Shown here: one piece after another, positions 53,314-62,923 of the stretch | Position numbering within the stretch: position 1 is the stretch's first letter | Layout of the letters: every line of letters begins with the position of its first letter | The notes under the pieces: generated by a model | The model's input: only the letters and a program-made list of their open reading frames with translations | Database searches by the model: none | Told to the model about the DNA's origin: nothing | NCBI RefSeq assembly: GCF_002214805.1 | Contig: NZ_CP019914.1 | Span: 186,001-250,000, forward strand | DNA from: Brachyspira hampsonii | GTDB lineage: Bacteria; Spirochaetota; Brachyspiria; Brachyspirales; Brachyspiraceae | Direction of reading: 5' to 3' | Length of the DNA stretch: 64,000 bases | Translations under genes and position numbers: made by a program

Positions 53314-54465
53314 TTATTTTCCCCAAACATCAGGTTCAAACTGTTTATTAACCCTATTATAATCAACAATATCAATACCGTTATAATAGAATTTTAAAAT
53401 CTCTTTATAATCTTTTTTAACCTGAGCCATACCGTAAGCACCCCATTGACACATACCTACACCATGTCCGCTTCCTTTACCAGTGATTATTATACCGTTA
53501 TCAACTTTTTTAATAGTAAAATTAAGTGATGGTACCAATTTAGGAGAAAGTGTAGTTCTGAAATCTCTTGAAGTAATATCACTGTCATCTATTTTTATAT
53601 TAGTAGCTTTTCCGGATTTAGGATCAGTACTAATGCCAATAGAAGATTTTTCATTTGCATGTACAGAATAATTAGCTAAATCATTATTAAGTTCATTGTA
53701 GCTTAAAGCATTAGTCCAAGGTTTAATCTGAGCATTGCAGTAAGGACAAGAAACACCTCCCAAATAAGGTACAGCAACACCGAATACATTTTCAGCACTG
53801 TCAGTATGTCCGCCGCATAAAGCACTAAAGTATGTAGCTATAACTTTTCCTTTATAAACAGCTATCTCATATCTTGTTCTGTCAACTGCTTGTTCAACAG
53901 ACCAATTCATTTTTTCTTTACCATTATAAACTTGATATTTTGTAGTATTATCAACATCAAAAGGAAGTTTATTAGCATTTTTTAATATATGATACATTGC
54001 ATAAGTTCTTGCGGCAACTGCCTGAGCTTTTAATGCTTCCATAGGCCAATCTGGAGACATCTCATGAGGTAAAACCCCTTTAACATAGTCTTCAATATTA
54101 AGCTCATTAACCACTATCATAGTATCATTATACGGAATAAACATTAAAGAACCATAATATTCTTTTCCATTCAATGTAAATCCGTCCTGTGTTTCAAATA
54201 CTATTCCCTCTTTATAAACGCCAACCTCATTAACTTTTAAACCTAATCTGTTTTCTACAACCATCACAGTTTCATTAGTCAAAGCTGATATAATTTCACT
54301 TTCATATTTGTAATTGTATGCCTTATAAGGACCTTTGATATTAATAGTATATGGAGCTTTTACATCTGTTAATTGCACTCTAATAATATTTTGATTTGCA
54401 AATGCATATATACTATTCATCGCTAATAATGCTAGCAATAAAAAGAAATACTTTTTGACTCCCAT
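53314..54465 (-). CDS. SpoIID/LytB domain protein (lytic transglycosylase-like)
   Basis: 383 aa, Sec signal peptide (residues 1 to about 23, ending YAFA), so exported to the periplasm. SpoIID domain with VKGVLPHEMSPDWPMEALKA, which holds the catalytic Glu, AVAARTYAM, SALCGGHTDSAE, GVSCPYC and the C-terminal GKGSGHGVGMCQWGAYGMA. SpoIID cleaves glycan strands lacking stem peptides; in non-sporulating bacteria such proteins act in wall remodelling. RBS AAGGAGG is consensus. It lies next to the surface-modification locus but appears to be a separate unit. Confidence 0.92.
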   Translation of the reverse strand: MGVKKYFFLLLALLAMNSIYAFANQNIIRVQLTDVKAPYTINIKGPYKAYNYKYESEIISALTNETVMVVENRLGLKVNEVGVYKEGIVFETQDGFTLNGKEYYGSLMFIPYNDTMIVVNELNIEDYVKGVLPHEMSPDWPMEALKAQAVAARTYAMYHILKNANKLPFDVDNTTKYQVYNGKEKMNWSVEQAVDRTRYEIAVYKGKVIATYFSALCGGHTDSAENVFGVAVPYLGGVSCPYCNAQIKPWTNALSYNELNNDLANYSVHANEKSSIGISTDPKSGKATNIKIDDSDITSRDFRTTLSPKLVPSLNFTIKKVDNGIIITGKGSGHGVGMCQWGAYGMAQVKKDYKEILKFYYNGIDIVDYNRVNKQFEPDVWGK

Positions 54466-54536
54466 AATTTTAACGCCTCCTTGCTGTATATAAAATTATT
54501 CGCTAAAATTATCGGCTGTTTAATAACTTGCTTTAT

Positions 54537-57530
54537 TTATTTTAATTCTATTTCTTTTGATTCTTTTGTATTCCAATCAATTTGGAACTTTTTCCAATTA
54601 TTTATATCAAATATATTATCTTTTACATTATAATAATATTTAAAGTTATATGAATTACTTAATTGTCTATCAACCTGCCAGGAATCAATACTTACTATAT
54701 TGACTCCATTCTTTTTATAATCATTTGTTATTATTTTATTATTAAATGGATTGACTGCATTATCAAGATGCTTAGTTACCAAATACGGTGTATCAGCTAC
54801 AGTCATAAAATTAGTATCAATTTTTATATTTCCTTTACTATTAAAATCTTTAAACATTAATAAAGGATTTATACTAGTTACGAAAGATAAATTATTTGAA
54901 TTAAAATAATTATTATATCCCCCGCTTCCATGATCTGAAACTACTATTATCTTAGTATTATCATAAATATTATTATTTTTTAAATATTCTATAATCTTTA
55001 TTAAAGAGTTAATAGCTGCAATATTAACATAAAAAAATCTTACACTAATTTCATTACCGTATATTTCTAAATCCTTACTATCAACATCCTCCAAAATCGT
55101 ATGCGGTAAAAAATCAGAAGCAAAATAATAAGGTTCATGTGTACTTAAGTTATATATCATATTATAATAATTGCCGTTTTCTGTGATATTCATAAAATTG
55201 GTTATAGAATACAAAATAGAATAATGTCTTATACTGGAATTAAATCTAAAAAAAGAAGAACTAGCTAGAAACCACCCTGTATTATTATAAAAATTATACC
55301 TTAAATTTATAGGCATCATTCTAAATAATGAAAATCTTATAGATTTATTTTTTTGATCTATTTCTAAAGTCTTTTCAAAATTAATATTTGTTCCTCCAAA
55401 ATAAATATTCAAACTATAATTTTGAATAGAATCTGACAAATAAGCTGAAATATTAGTGTAATTTTCAAATATACTCAAATCTGGCGTATCTATAAAATTA
55501 GCATATGTAGGTTCTAATAAAACAGACTTATATCCATACTTTTCTAATGACAATGGTATTGTTAATATAGCCTCATTATGTTTATCCCTTAAAAGCTTAC
55601 TTCCATTTGTACTTAATTCAAAAGGTAAATAATCATAACCTCCGTATAAAGAAGCAGTTGTTATAGTTGAGGGACTAAAAGAAACAGTATTTGGATATAT
55701 TGTAAATCCGTCTAGTTTTTCTTTATATTCAGGAAATCTTTCCAAAGCATCTAACCAATAATAATTTACAGCTTTATCAATAAACAAAACTATTATATTA
55801 TTTCCAGTTTTAGATAAATTAAATATCTTAATATTTGATAGTTCATTTGAATTTTTTTTAATACTATTAAGTTTTATATGAGATTTAGATATGTTTGTTA
55901 TATCTAATAATGAAATAATAAGTAATACAGCCAATGTAATATAATTTATATTAATTAAAAATATGCTTTTATTAGATTTTAAAATAAAACCTATAACTAA
56001 ACTTACTATAACTATTAATGAAAAATTCAATAATAATTCTTTAAAAGAAAACTTTAATAAATCAGCATTGTCAAATAAAAATTCATTATTTATATTAATA
56101 TAATTTCCTGTCATTATGAATGTATTTATAAGTACAAACATAACAAAAAATAAAGATAATAAAACAATATAATTTTTAATTTTTTCTGAAAATAAAGTAT
56201 AAATGCATATAGGATAAAATAAAAAAATCCCAATGCTCATAGAAAAATTGTTTATAATTAAATAAAATGGAGATGAAAATTCCTGAGGAGAATTAGATAT
56301 AAGAGATGACAATATAAAAAGTCCTGATAATATAGTAATTGTTAAACAAGAAGTTATCATCAATTTGAATCTGTTTTTTTCAAAAGATTTTATTAAATAA
56401 TCTTTATCAAATATAAATTTATATATATTAGATAAATGCACAATAAAAGTAATAAAAATTAAAAATAAATATATATTAATAGAATAACTTCTAGGAGATA
56501 ATCTATAATATATAATAATATCATCTTTTATATTTTCAATTTTATCTTTTAAAATTAAAGTAGATGTTATTGTACTATCACCGCTATATTCTATACTAAC
56601 TACATTATTATCTAATTTATCTTTATCACCAATAAAGGAAAATATATCACTTGTAATAAAAACCTTGCTATAATATTTTACTCTGGCACTATAAAAATAT
56701 CCATCTCTATCATTTATAAATTCAAAATCTGATAGATATCCTTTTCTTTCTATATTGGCAAAAGACATTAATAATATAAACAATACTGTAATTACAATAA
56801 ACAATATATTATATGCTTTTAATAATTTATATTTATTTCTAACAAATACCTCATATAGTTTAAACTCTATTACAATATTTTTTATTAAAGAGAATAAGCA
56901 ATTAATAGTCCAATAAAATAGAAGACCTGAAGGGGAAGTATATAATAAAACTAAAAATATTAATGATACTATATATAGCGGTAAACTTTCTTTAAATCTT
57001 AATTTCCTAGCATAAACAAATCCCGCTAATAGACTAAATAAAGTCATTATAAAAGGAAGTAAATTAATACTAATACTTCCAATATGAATCAAAGCATCTG
57101 GGTTAGCTAAATCTTTAATAAATAAAAAACTCTGTCCATTTAAACCTGATATACTATGTACAAAATTATACGCTGCAATAAAAAACGGTATCTGTATTAA
57201 TAGTCCTAAAGTACCGAGAAAAGCATATATTGTTTTATATCCATTTATCCTTTGACAAGCTCTTATAAGTAAATATCTTTGATCTCCTTTATATACAGCT
57301 TTAATATTATCAATCATAGGCTTCATCTTATCCTGAATAGCTCTCTCTTTAGCCTGCCAAGATTCTGCTATGTTATATAAAGGAAGTGATAAAAAATTTA
57401 TACATAAACTTAGAAAAAATAAACTTATTCCATAACCTGATTGAAATACTGTATTAAATAGATAAAATAATATTTCTATAATTAATTCTATTGGATAAAT
57501 GAAAATATTATAAAGTATATCAAAAAACAT
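54537..57530 (-). CDS. YidC/Oxa1-like domain fused to alkaline-phosphatase/sulfatase-superfamily domain
   Basis: 997 aa. Residues 1-225 are a clear YidC/Oxa1 fold: LGLLIQIPFFIAAYNFV, FLFIKDLANPD, LLPFIMTLFSLLAGF, SPSGLLFYWTINCLFSLIKN. The groove Arg of YidC appears replaced (CINFLSLPL where IIIRLLILP stands in SpoIIIJ), so insertase activity is doubtful. About nine further membrane segments lead to a C-terminal catalytic domain (about 575-930): metal-site LFIDKA, nucleophile region SPSTITTASLYGGYD, STHEPYYF and VVSDHGSGG. These fit phosphoethanolamine or phosphoglycerol transferases. Start at ATG 57530, seven bases after GGGGG. Last gene of the locus with eutH and licCA; role in decorating a surface polymer is inference. 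Confidence 0.82.
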   Translation of the reverse strand: MFFDILYNIFIYPIELIIEILFYLFNTVFQSGYGISLFFLSLCINFLSLPLYNIAESWQAKERAIQDKMKPMIDNIKAVYKGDQRYLLIRACQRINGYKTIYAFLGTLGLLIQIPFFIAAYNFVHSISGLNGQSFLFIKDLANPDALIHIGSISINLLPFIMTLFSLLAGFVYARKLRFKESLPLYIVSLIFLVLLYTSPSGLLFYWTINCLFSLIKNIVIEFKLYEVFVRNKYKLLKAYNILFIVITVLFILLMSFANIERKGYLSDFEFINDRDGYFYSARVKYYSKVFITSDIFSFIGDKDKLDNNVVSIEYSGDSTITSTLILKDKIENIKDDIIIYYRLSPRSYSINIYLFLIFITFIVHLSNIYKFIFDKDYLIKSFEKNRFKLMITSCLTITILSGLFILSSLISNSPQEFSSPFYLIINNFSMSIGIFLFYPICIYTLFSEKIKNYIVLLSLFFVMFVLINTFIMTGNYININNEFLFDNADLLKFSFKELLLNFSLIVIVSLVIGFILKSNKSIFLININYITLAVLLIISLLDITNISKSHIKLNSIKKNSNELSNIKIFNLSKTGNNIIVLFIDKAVNYYWLDALERFPEYKEKLDGFTIYPNTVSFSPSTITTASLYGGYDYLPFELSTNGSKLLRDKHNEAILTIPLSLEKYGYKSVLLEPTYANFIDTPDLSIFENYTNISAYLSDSIQNYSLNIYFGGTNINFEKTLEIDQKNKSIRFSLFRMMPINLRYNFYNNTGWFLASSSFFRFNSSIRHYSILYSITNFMNITENGNYYNMIYNLSTHEPYYFASDFLPHTILEDVDSKDLEIYGNEISVRFFYVNIAAINSLIKIIEYLKNNNIYDNTKIIVVSDHGSGGYNNYFNSNNLSFVTSINPLLMFKDFNSKGNIKIDTNFMTVADTPYLVTKHLDNAVNPFNNKIITNDYKKNGVNIVSIDSWQVDRQLSNSYNFKYYYNVKDNIFDINNWKKFQIDWNTKESKEIELK

Positions 57531-57631
57531 CACAAAACCCCCAAGAAATAATTTTCTTCGAGTTTATGATTTTTTTTATAAAAAACTGATTTATATAAAA
57601 AGTAAAATCTATACTGTTGACTGTTAATCAT
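57530..57631 (-). CDS. Small coupled ORF upstream of the YidC fusion gene
   Basis: 33 codons, starting MINSQQYRFYF and ending EENYFLGVL, with a good ribosome site (GAGGAAATATATG). Its TGA overlaps the ATG of the YidC-fusion gene as TGATG, the classic arrangement for translational coupling, and a TATAAT lies upstream near 57650. The peptide is basic and aromatic-rich with no membrane helix. It may be a leader that opens the downstream start, or a small protein; I cannot tell. Confidence 0.45.
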   Translation of the reverse strand: MINSQQYRFYFLYKSVFYKKNHKLEENYFLGVL

Positions 57632-57681
57632 ATATTTCCTCTACATTAATTATATTGTATTTTATACCAAAAGTAAATAAA

Positions 57682-58806
57682 TCAATTATCATTTTTTAAT
57701 GCTATTTTAGATACAAAGTAAGCTGCAATTATGGCTGTTACACCGCCAATGAGTTTAGCAACTATCATAGGAAATATCATACTTTTATACTCTCCGCCTG
57801 CATAACCAGCTGTAAATCCTAAATGGTCTCCAAATGTAAATGCCGCACTAACAGCAAATGCACAATTAATAATTTTTCCTTGATTATTCATATCTTTCAT
57901 TATATTAAACATAGGTATATTATTTGCTAAAGTTGCAACTAAGCCTGCAGCTCCTACATCATTCATGCCTAATTTTTTGCCTATAGACTCCAAAGGCTTT
58001 GAAGCTGCTTTAGTAAGTACAAATACAAGCGGAAAAGCTCCTGCCAATACAAATGCTATGCTTGCAACTGTGGTAACAGCATCTGATATAGGAGACATTG
58101 TGATTGTTTGATTATCAATAGTAAATTTTATTATTTGAATACCAGTAAGAACTTCTATAACGGCAAATACTAAACCTATAGTAATTAATATAACTAGAAA
58201 TTTAGAAAATATATCAAATACTTTTATCAAAATATCTCTTATAAATATTAATCCTAAAGTGAGAAGTATTGACACTATAATTATTGGTATAAGATTTTTT
58301 ATTAAGAATATTATACCATACCCTGCCGCAAGTCCTCCGAAAAAGGCTCCTATAGGTATAGTAATCATACCAGAAGCTATACCCAAAGCCAAATACTTAT
58401 GATCTTCTTTATTGATAATACCAATAGCAACAGGAATACTAAAAACTATAGTAGGTCCCATCATAGCCCCAACTATAAAAGCTGAAAACTTTCCTGCATT
58501 TACATCTTGAGCAAACTCTAATGCTAAAGGAGCACCTCCCATATCATTAGCAAGTATTGTTGTAGCAAACATAGCCGGATCTGCTCCAAGTGCCGTATAT
58601 ATTGGAACTATAATAGGTTTTAATAATGCTGCTATTACAGGAGCAAGACATATAATGCCTATCATAGATAAAGCCAAAGCTCCCATAGCATTAAATCCCG
58701 CTTCAAACTGTTCACCAAGACCAAATTTATTGCCAATGATTTTATCTATAGCTCCTAAAACCATAAACAAAATCATTATATACAAAATTATCTCATTTAT
58801 ACTCAT
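57682..58806 (-). CDS. eutH: EutH-type ethanolamine permease
   Basis: 374-aa polytopic inner-membrane protein (about 10 segments) matching the EutH family throughout: FNAMGALALSMIGIICLAPV, TILANDMGGAPLA, GASGM-like GIASGMITIPIG, FTFGDHLGFTAGYAGG. EutH allows ethanolamine uptake when it is scarce or protonated. No eut catabolic or microcompartment genes are near; instead it lies 24 bases downstream of licCA, so imported ethanolamine (or choline) is probably phosphorylated for surface or lipid synthesis rather than broken down. Confidence 0.92.
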   Translation of the reverse strand: MSINEIILYIMILFMVLGAIDKIIGNKFGLGEQFEAGFNAMGALALSMIGIICLAPVIAALLKPIIVPIYTALGADPAMFATTILANDMGGAPLALEFAQDVNAGKFSAFIVGAMMGPTIVFSIPVAIGIINKEDHKYLALGIASGMITIPIGAFFGGLAAGYGIIFLIKNLIPIIIVSILLTLGLIFIRDILIKVFDIFSKFLVILITIGLVFAVIEVLTGIQIIKFTIDNQTITMSPISDAVTTVASIAFVLAGAFPLVFVLTKAASKPLESIGKKLGMNDVGAAGLVATLANNIPMFNIMKDMNNQGKIINCAFAVSAAFTFGDHLGFTAGYAGGEYKSMIFPMIVAKLIGGVTAIIAAYFVSKIALKNDN

Positions 58807-58830
58807 GTGATTATATAGCCTATCAATATA

Positions 58831-60288
58831 TTAATTCAAATTAAAATATGACAAATTTTTATGAAGACCAGCAATATGATATCTCATATACTCATAAGAC
58901 TTATTCATAATACCCCATAATGACCATATATAATTATGTATAATCTGAGCCTTTCTTACTCTTAAATCATCTAAACCATTATAAGATTTTAGTAATTTAG
59001 CCCTTCTTTCATCATCTATATCAGACTCGCATACAAAACTAGCTATATCCAAATAATTAGAAGTAAAACCAGAATATTCAAAATCTATTATCTTAACATC
59101 GCTGCCATTATACAAAATATTTCCAAATAATAAATCTAAATGACATAAAACCTTTTCATCTTTATCTAGTTCCTTAGCAGAATTATGAATAAACTCTCTT
59201 TCTTTTTCTGTTACCAAACTAATAGGAACTAATTCTTCATATTTTAGAATTTTATTATGCATAAACAGAGGAACAAATCCAGGATTGTCTTTTAATTTAA
59301 TCTGATGCAATTGTTCTAGTCTTTTCATAAAAAGAGATAAAAACTTTTCATCTATATCATCAAACTCTAAATCCTTATATCCTTCCAAATAATTAGTTAT
59401 TTTAATATCATAATCAAAGAACATACTTTTAGGAGCAATTTCTTCAGAAACTAATGACATAATATGTTTTTCTGCTGGTCTGTCAATAAACTTTTCTGTA
59501 CCTAATCCCGGAATTCTTATTACTTTTTTATCACCATTAAAAGTTATTTTATAATTATAATTAGTTAATCCTTTTAATCTTAGAGCTTCTCCATTATCAG
59601 AACACTGTTTAGCAATATCCTCAAAAGTTAAAGTATTAGTCATAATTGCATCTTTAAAAGAATCTACTTCTGTTACAATATCTTCTGCCTCACTAATATA
59701 GAACTCAATTCTATTTAATGCTCTGAAAACAGCATATTCCCAATATTCATCATCTGTACAATTATCAAGTTCTTCTTTTATAGTATCAACATATTCGCCT
59801 GCAAAATAAGCAATTCCTGTTTCCCCGTATCTTCCGCTAGTTGCATCTTCAATAATCTTTATAAGTTTCTTTTCTTCATCAACAACATATTCCCACACCA
59901 TCACATTTTTTATTTCCTGAGATAAAAATTGACATTCATTAGGTTTTATATATTCAAAAAAAGATTTTTTAATATATAAATCTCCATTCATTATTATAGT
60001 ACCATTAGCTATTTCATCTTTAACTAATTTTAATGATGCACTGCTGTTTTTAGATGCAAAATCTGAAGATACAACTTTTTTAAATCCTAACTTTTTTTGC
60101 AAAGGATCAAATAATTCATGCTTATAACCTGTAACAACAGTAATATCATCAACTCCGCCTTCTCTCAAAATATCAATAGCATTTTCTAATATAGTTTTTC
60201 CATGTATCTCAAGTAATGGTTTTGGTTTAACTAAAGTCATAGGAAGAAGTCTAGTACCTTTTCCAGCTGCAAGTATTATAGCTTTCAT
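58831..60288 (-). CDS. licCA: LicC-LicA fusion: CTP:phosphocholine/ethanolamine cytidylyltransferase and choline/ethanolamine kinase
   Basis: 485-aa bifunctional cytoplasmic enzyme. Residues 1-235: nucleotidyltransferase with LAAGKGTRLLPMT, KPKPLLEI, IMNGDLY and a C-terminal EVDSFKDA. Residues 250-485: kinase of the aminoglycoside-phosphotransferase fold with catalytic loop HLDLLFGNIL and metal-site IDFEYSG. Together they turn choline or ethanolamine into the CDP derivative. A LicCA protein of this order serves phosphatidylcholine synthesis in Treponema denticola. Here no CDP-alcohol phosphatidyltransferase is adjacent; EutH and a CDP-glycerol-transferase-like gene are. RBS AAGGAG. Confidence 0.9.
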   Translation of the reverse strand: MKAIILAAGKGTRLLPMTLVKPKPLLEIHGKTILENAIDILREGGVDDITVVTGYKHELFDPLQKKLGFKKVVSSDFASKNSSASLKLVKDEIANGTIIMNGDLYIKKSFFEYIKPNECQFLSQEIKNVMVWEYVVDEEKKLIKIIEDATSGRYGETGIAYFAGEYVDTIKEELDNCTDDEYWEYAVFRALNRIEFYISEAEDIVTEVDSFKDAIMTNTLTFEDIAKQCSDNGEALRLKGLTNYNYKITFNGDKKVIRIPGLGTEKFIDRPAEKHIMSLVSEEIAPKSMFFDYDIKITNYLEGYKDLEFDDIDEKFLSLFMKRLEQLHQIKLKDNPGFVPLFMHNKILKYEELVPISLVTEKEREFIHNSAKELDKDEKVLCHLDLLFGNILYNGSDVKIIDFEYSGFTSNYLDIASFVCESDIDDERRAKLLKSYNGLDDLRVRKAQIIHNYIWSLWGIMNKSYEYMRYHIAGLHKNLSYFNLN

Positions 60289-60326
60289 AAAAATAACACT
60301 CCTTATTGTTTATGATATTAAAATTA

Positions 60327-61607
60327 TTAATTCAATTCTGCAAGCATTTTACTTAAAACTAAAGCTCCGTTTCTAGCAGCTTCACCTCGGCATTTATAAG
60401 CCTCATCTTTTGCTTTTATAATATTATCTTTTAATGAAGTATTGTTAATGGTATCATTTACTATATTTGAAATATTAGAAAAATTATTCTCATCTAAAGA
60501 TACAGTTATTTTTGGCAAAGTTTTTAAAGTCCAAGTTTCCTCTTTAAGTTCTATAGCATCATAGCCCCTTTTATCGAAAGTAAAACTAGGTATAATTGTA
60601 GGTTTTTCAAAGAGAAAAGCATAATCCAATATAACGCCAGAAAAATCAGATATCATAACATCAGCTCTTGATAATGAATAAATATTATCCCTATTAAAAT
60701 CCCATTCTATATTGGCATTATCCTTATATTTATTTTTTAATCTTTTAAGCATATCTTTTTCAACTATACTAGATTGAGGATGAGGGCGTATTATAACATA
60801 ATATCCGCTGTCCAAAATAGGATCTATAACTTTTTCACCAAACCTATTAAGAAGTCCGTTCATACCCCAAGATGGTGCTATTAAAACAGTTTTTTTATTC
60901 TCTACTTTAGTAATAGATTTTGAAGCTTCCTCTTTCTTTTTATTAAGTTCATCTAAATAAGTACTTCCTATCATTTCCAATTCTTTTACTTTAGTGCCTC
61001 TTGTATCTTCCAATTCTCTTATATCCGATATTTGATTTTCACCGCTTAATAATACTGCATCAAAAAAATCTAAAGAATATAAACAATACATAGCAGATTC
61101 ATTTGGAGCATGAAATATATGCACATATCTTTTTACACCTTTAGAACGTTTTAATTGAAATACATCTAAATTCGGAGTAGTCATTAAACAAATATCTGCT
61201 TCTATAAAATTAAGTTTAGCATAAGCCATATTACCTACACCTATAAATTCAGTGTGAAGTAAATCATTCTTTATTTCAAATATAGGATCATCTTCGCTTG
61301 AACTATAATATATAACAGGTATTTCTAATTTTATTAGCTCTTCTATTATAGGTTTAAATACATTGCAGTATCTTTTGTCCTCTCCGTAAATTATTATTCT
61401 CGCCTTTTTAGAAGCCTCTGTTTCTATATTTTTGCTTTTAGAAAAAGACATAGTTTTTAATTTTATAAGAAGTGCTTTAGAAAGAAAAAATAAAGTTCCT
61501 ATAATTCCAAAAAGTGCTGAAAAAAGCAAACTTCCTGTACCCGGATCTATATATCCAAATACATTACTCTGGCATAGTATAAATAAAGCAAATACAGTAA
61601 TTAACAT
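60327..61607 (-). CDS. CDP-glycerol glycerophosphotransferase family protein (TagB/TagF-like)
   Basis: 426 aa. Two N-terminal hydrophobic segments around a GYIDPGTGS motif (residues 18-26), then the TagB/F-type catalytic region: HIFHAPNESAMY, VLIAPSWGMNG, YYVIIRPHPQS and SRADVMISDFSGVILDYAFLF, which correspond to the nucleotide-sugar-transferase-like C-terminal site with its HPQS and DxSG motifs. The family moves an alcohol phosphate from a CDP donor to a surface polymer. Next to licCA it is the obvious candidate to use CDP-ethanolamine or CDP-choline instead of CDP-glycerol; this is inference. First gene of the locus, RBS AGGA. Confidence 0.82.
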   Translation of the reverse strand: MLITVFALFILCQSNVFGYIDPGTGSLLFSALFGIIGTLFFLSKALLIKLKTMSFSKSKNIETEASKKARIIIYGEDKRYCNVFKPIIEELIKLEIPVIYYSSSEDDPIFEIKNDLLHTEFIGVGNMAYAKLNFIEADICLMTTPNLDVFQLKRSKGVKRYVHIFHAPNESAMYCLYSLDFFDAVLLSGENQISDIRELEDTRGTKVKELEMIGSTYLDELNKKKEEASKSITKVENKKTVLIAPSWGMNGLLNRFGEKVIDPILDSGYYVIIRPHPQSSIVEKDMLKRLKNKYKDNANIEWDFNRDNIYSLSRADVMISDFSGVILDYAFLFEKPTIIPSFTFDKRGYDAIELKEETWTLKTLPKITVSLDENNFSNISNIVNDTINNTSLKDNIIKAKDEAYKCRGEAARNGALVLSKMLAELN

Positions 61608-61744
61608 GTCTATTCCTAAAAAATTAATATATCATAAATTATATAATATATAAATTGAAAAATCAAACTAATTTATAAAAAATAATATAGCCTATTCATA
61701 ATTTATACGAATAGACTATATGAAATGATGTTATAAAAAATTAA

Positions 61745-62788
61745 CTACTTAGTATAAATTTTTCCGTTATGCTTTTCTTTTATTTTTTGAACAGTATCAG
61801 ATATCATATTAACAGATTCCATAATATCAGCAAACACATCAGGCTTTATAGACTGTGCTCCATCGCATAAAGCATGCTCAGGATCATTATGTACTTCTAT
61901 AATCATACCGTCAGCACCTGCAGAAATAGCTGACAATGTGAGAGGAAGTGCCATCCATGATTTTCCGCTGGCATGCGAAGGATCTCCTATAACAGGCAAA
62001 TGGCTTAAACGCTTTATTGAAGGTATTGCACTTACATCAAATGTATTTCTAGTATAAGTTTCAAATGTTCTTATACCTCTCTCACATAACACAACATTTT
62101 CATTGCCTTGATTGAGTATGTACTCAGCACTCATAAGCCATTCTTCTATAGTATTTGATAAACCTCTTTTTAAGAGTATAGGCTTTTTTAATTTTCCTAC
62201 TTCTTTTAAAAGTTCAAAGTTCTGCATGTTTCTTGCCCCAATCTGAATCATATCCACTGTATTATCAAAATCTTCTAAATGCCTTATAGATACAATCTCA
62301 CTTACAATAGGTATGCCAACCTCTTCTTTTGCAAGCTTTAATATTTTAAGTCCGTCCAAAGCTAAACCCTGAAATGCATAAGGAGAAGTTCTAGGCTTAA
62401 ATGCTCCGCCTCTAAGTATAGAAGCTCCAGAAGACTTTACACTTTTAGCTATATTAATAACCTGCTCTTCACTTTCAACAGAACAAGGTCCTGCAATAAT
62501 TACAGGCTTACCTTCTCCTATTTTTACACCGCTTACATCAACTACAGTATCTTCTTTTTTGAACGCCCTATTTGCTCTTTTAAATGGTTCCTGCACTTTT
62601 AATACTTTAGATACTCCGGGTAAAGATGAAATTAAATCTCTATCTATCTTTGAAGTATCCCCAACCATACCTATTACTGTGTAGTCTACTCCTACACTTT
62701 TATTTATGCCAAGACCTGCATTTTTAAGTCTTTCTATAATGTTATTAATATGTTCTTCTTTGGCATTCGGTTTCATTACCACTATCAT
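61745..62788 (-). CDS. aroF: 3-deoxy-7-phosphoheptulonate (DAHP) synthase, type I-beta
   Basis: 347 aa; joins phosphoenolpyruvate and erythrose 4-phosphate at the start of aromatic amino-acid synthesis. A ferredoxin-like N-terminal regulatory domain (residues 1-70) precedes the barrel, as in the Thermotoga enzyme, where it mediates tyrosine inhibition. Core motifs: IIAGPCSVES, LRGGAFKPRTSPYAF, GARNMQN, KRGLSNTIEEW, PVIGDPSHASG. Strong RBS AAGGAG. Preceded by a leader region encoding an aromatic-rich peptide and a hairpin, so probably also controlled by attenuation. Confidence 0.95.
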   Translation of the reverse strand: MIVVMKPNAKEEHINNIIERLKNAGLGINKSVGVDYTVIGMVGDTSKIDRDLISSLPGVSKVLKVQEPFKRANRAFKKEDTVVDVSGVKIGEGKPVIIAGPCSVESEEQVINIAKSVKSSGASILRGGAFKPRTSPYAFQGLALDGLKILKLAKEEVGIPIVSEIVSIRHLEDFDNTVDMIQIGARNMQNFELLKEVGKLKKPILLKRGLSNTIEEWLMSAEYILNQGNENVVLCERGIRTFETYTRNTFDVSAIPSIKRLSHLPVIGDPSHASGKSWMALPLTLSAISAGADGMIIEVHNDPEHALCDGAQSIKPDVFADIMESVNMISDTVQKIKEKHNGKIYTK

Positions 62789-62906
62789 AATAAATTCTCC
62801 TTAAAAAAATAGTTAATTAAAAATTGATAAACTTAAATATAAAAATTAAGTATTAATAAAAAAGTTTAAATATATAAATTTGTTTTGATTAGAAAAATAG
62901 ATACTC

Positions 62907-62923
62907 TGGCGTCTTAAACGCCA
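62907..62923 (-). promoter_or_regulatory. Hairpin in the aroF leader
   Basis: TGGCGT-CTTAA-ACGCCA is a perfect 6-bp stem overlapping the last codons and stop of the leader peptide. In the leftward RNA a T-run (CTATTTTTC) follows about eight bases later. ACGC in the Tyr-Ala codons of the leader can pair with GCGT of this stem, giving a competing fold. Confidence 0.5.
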
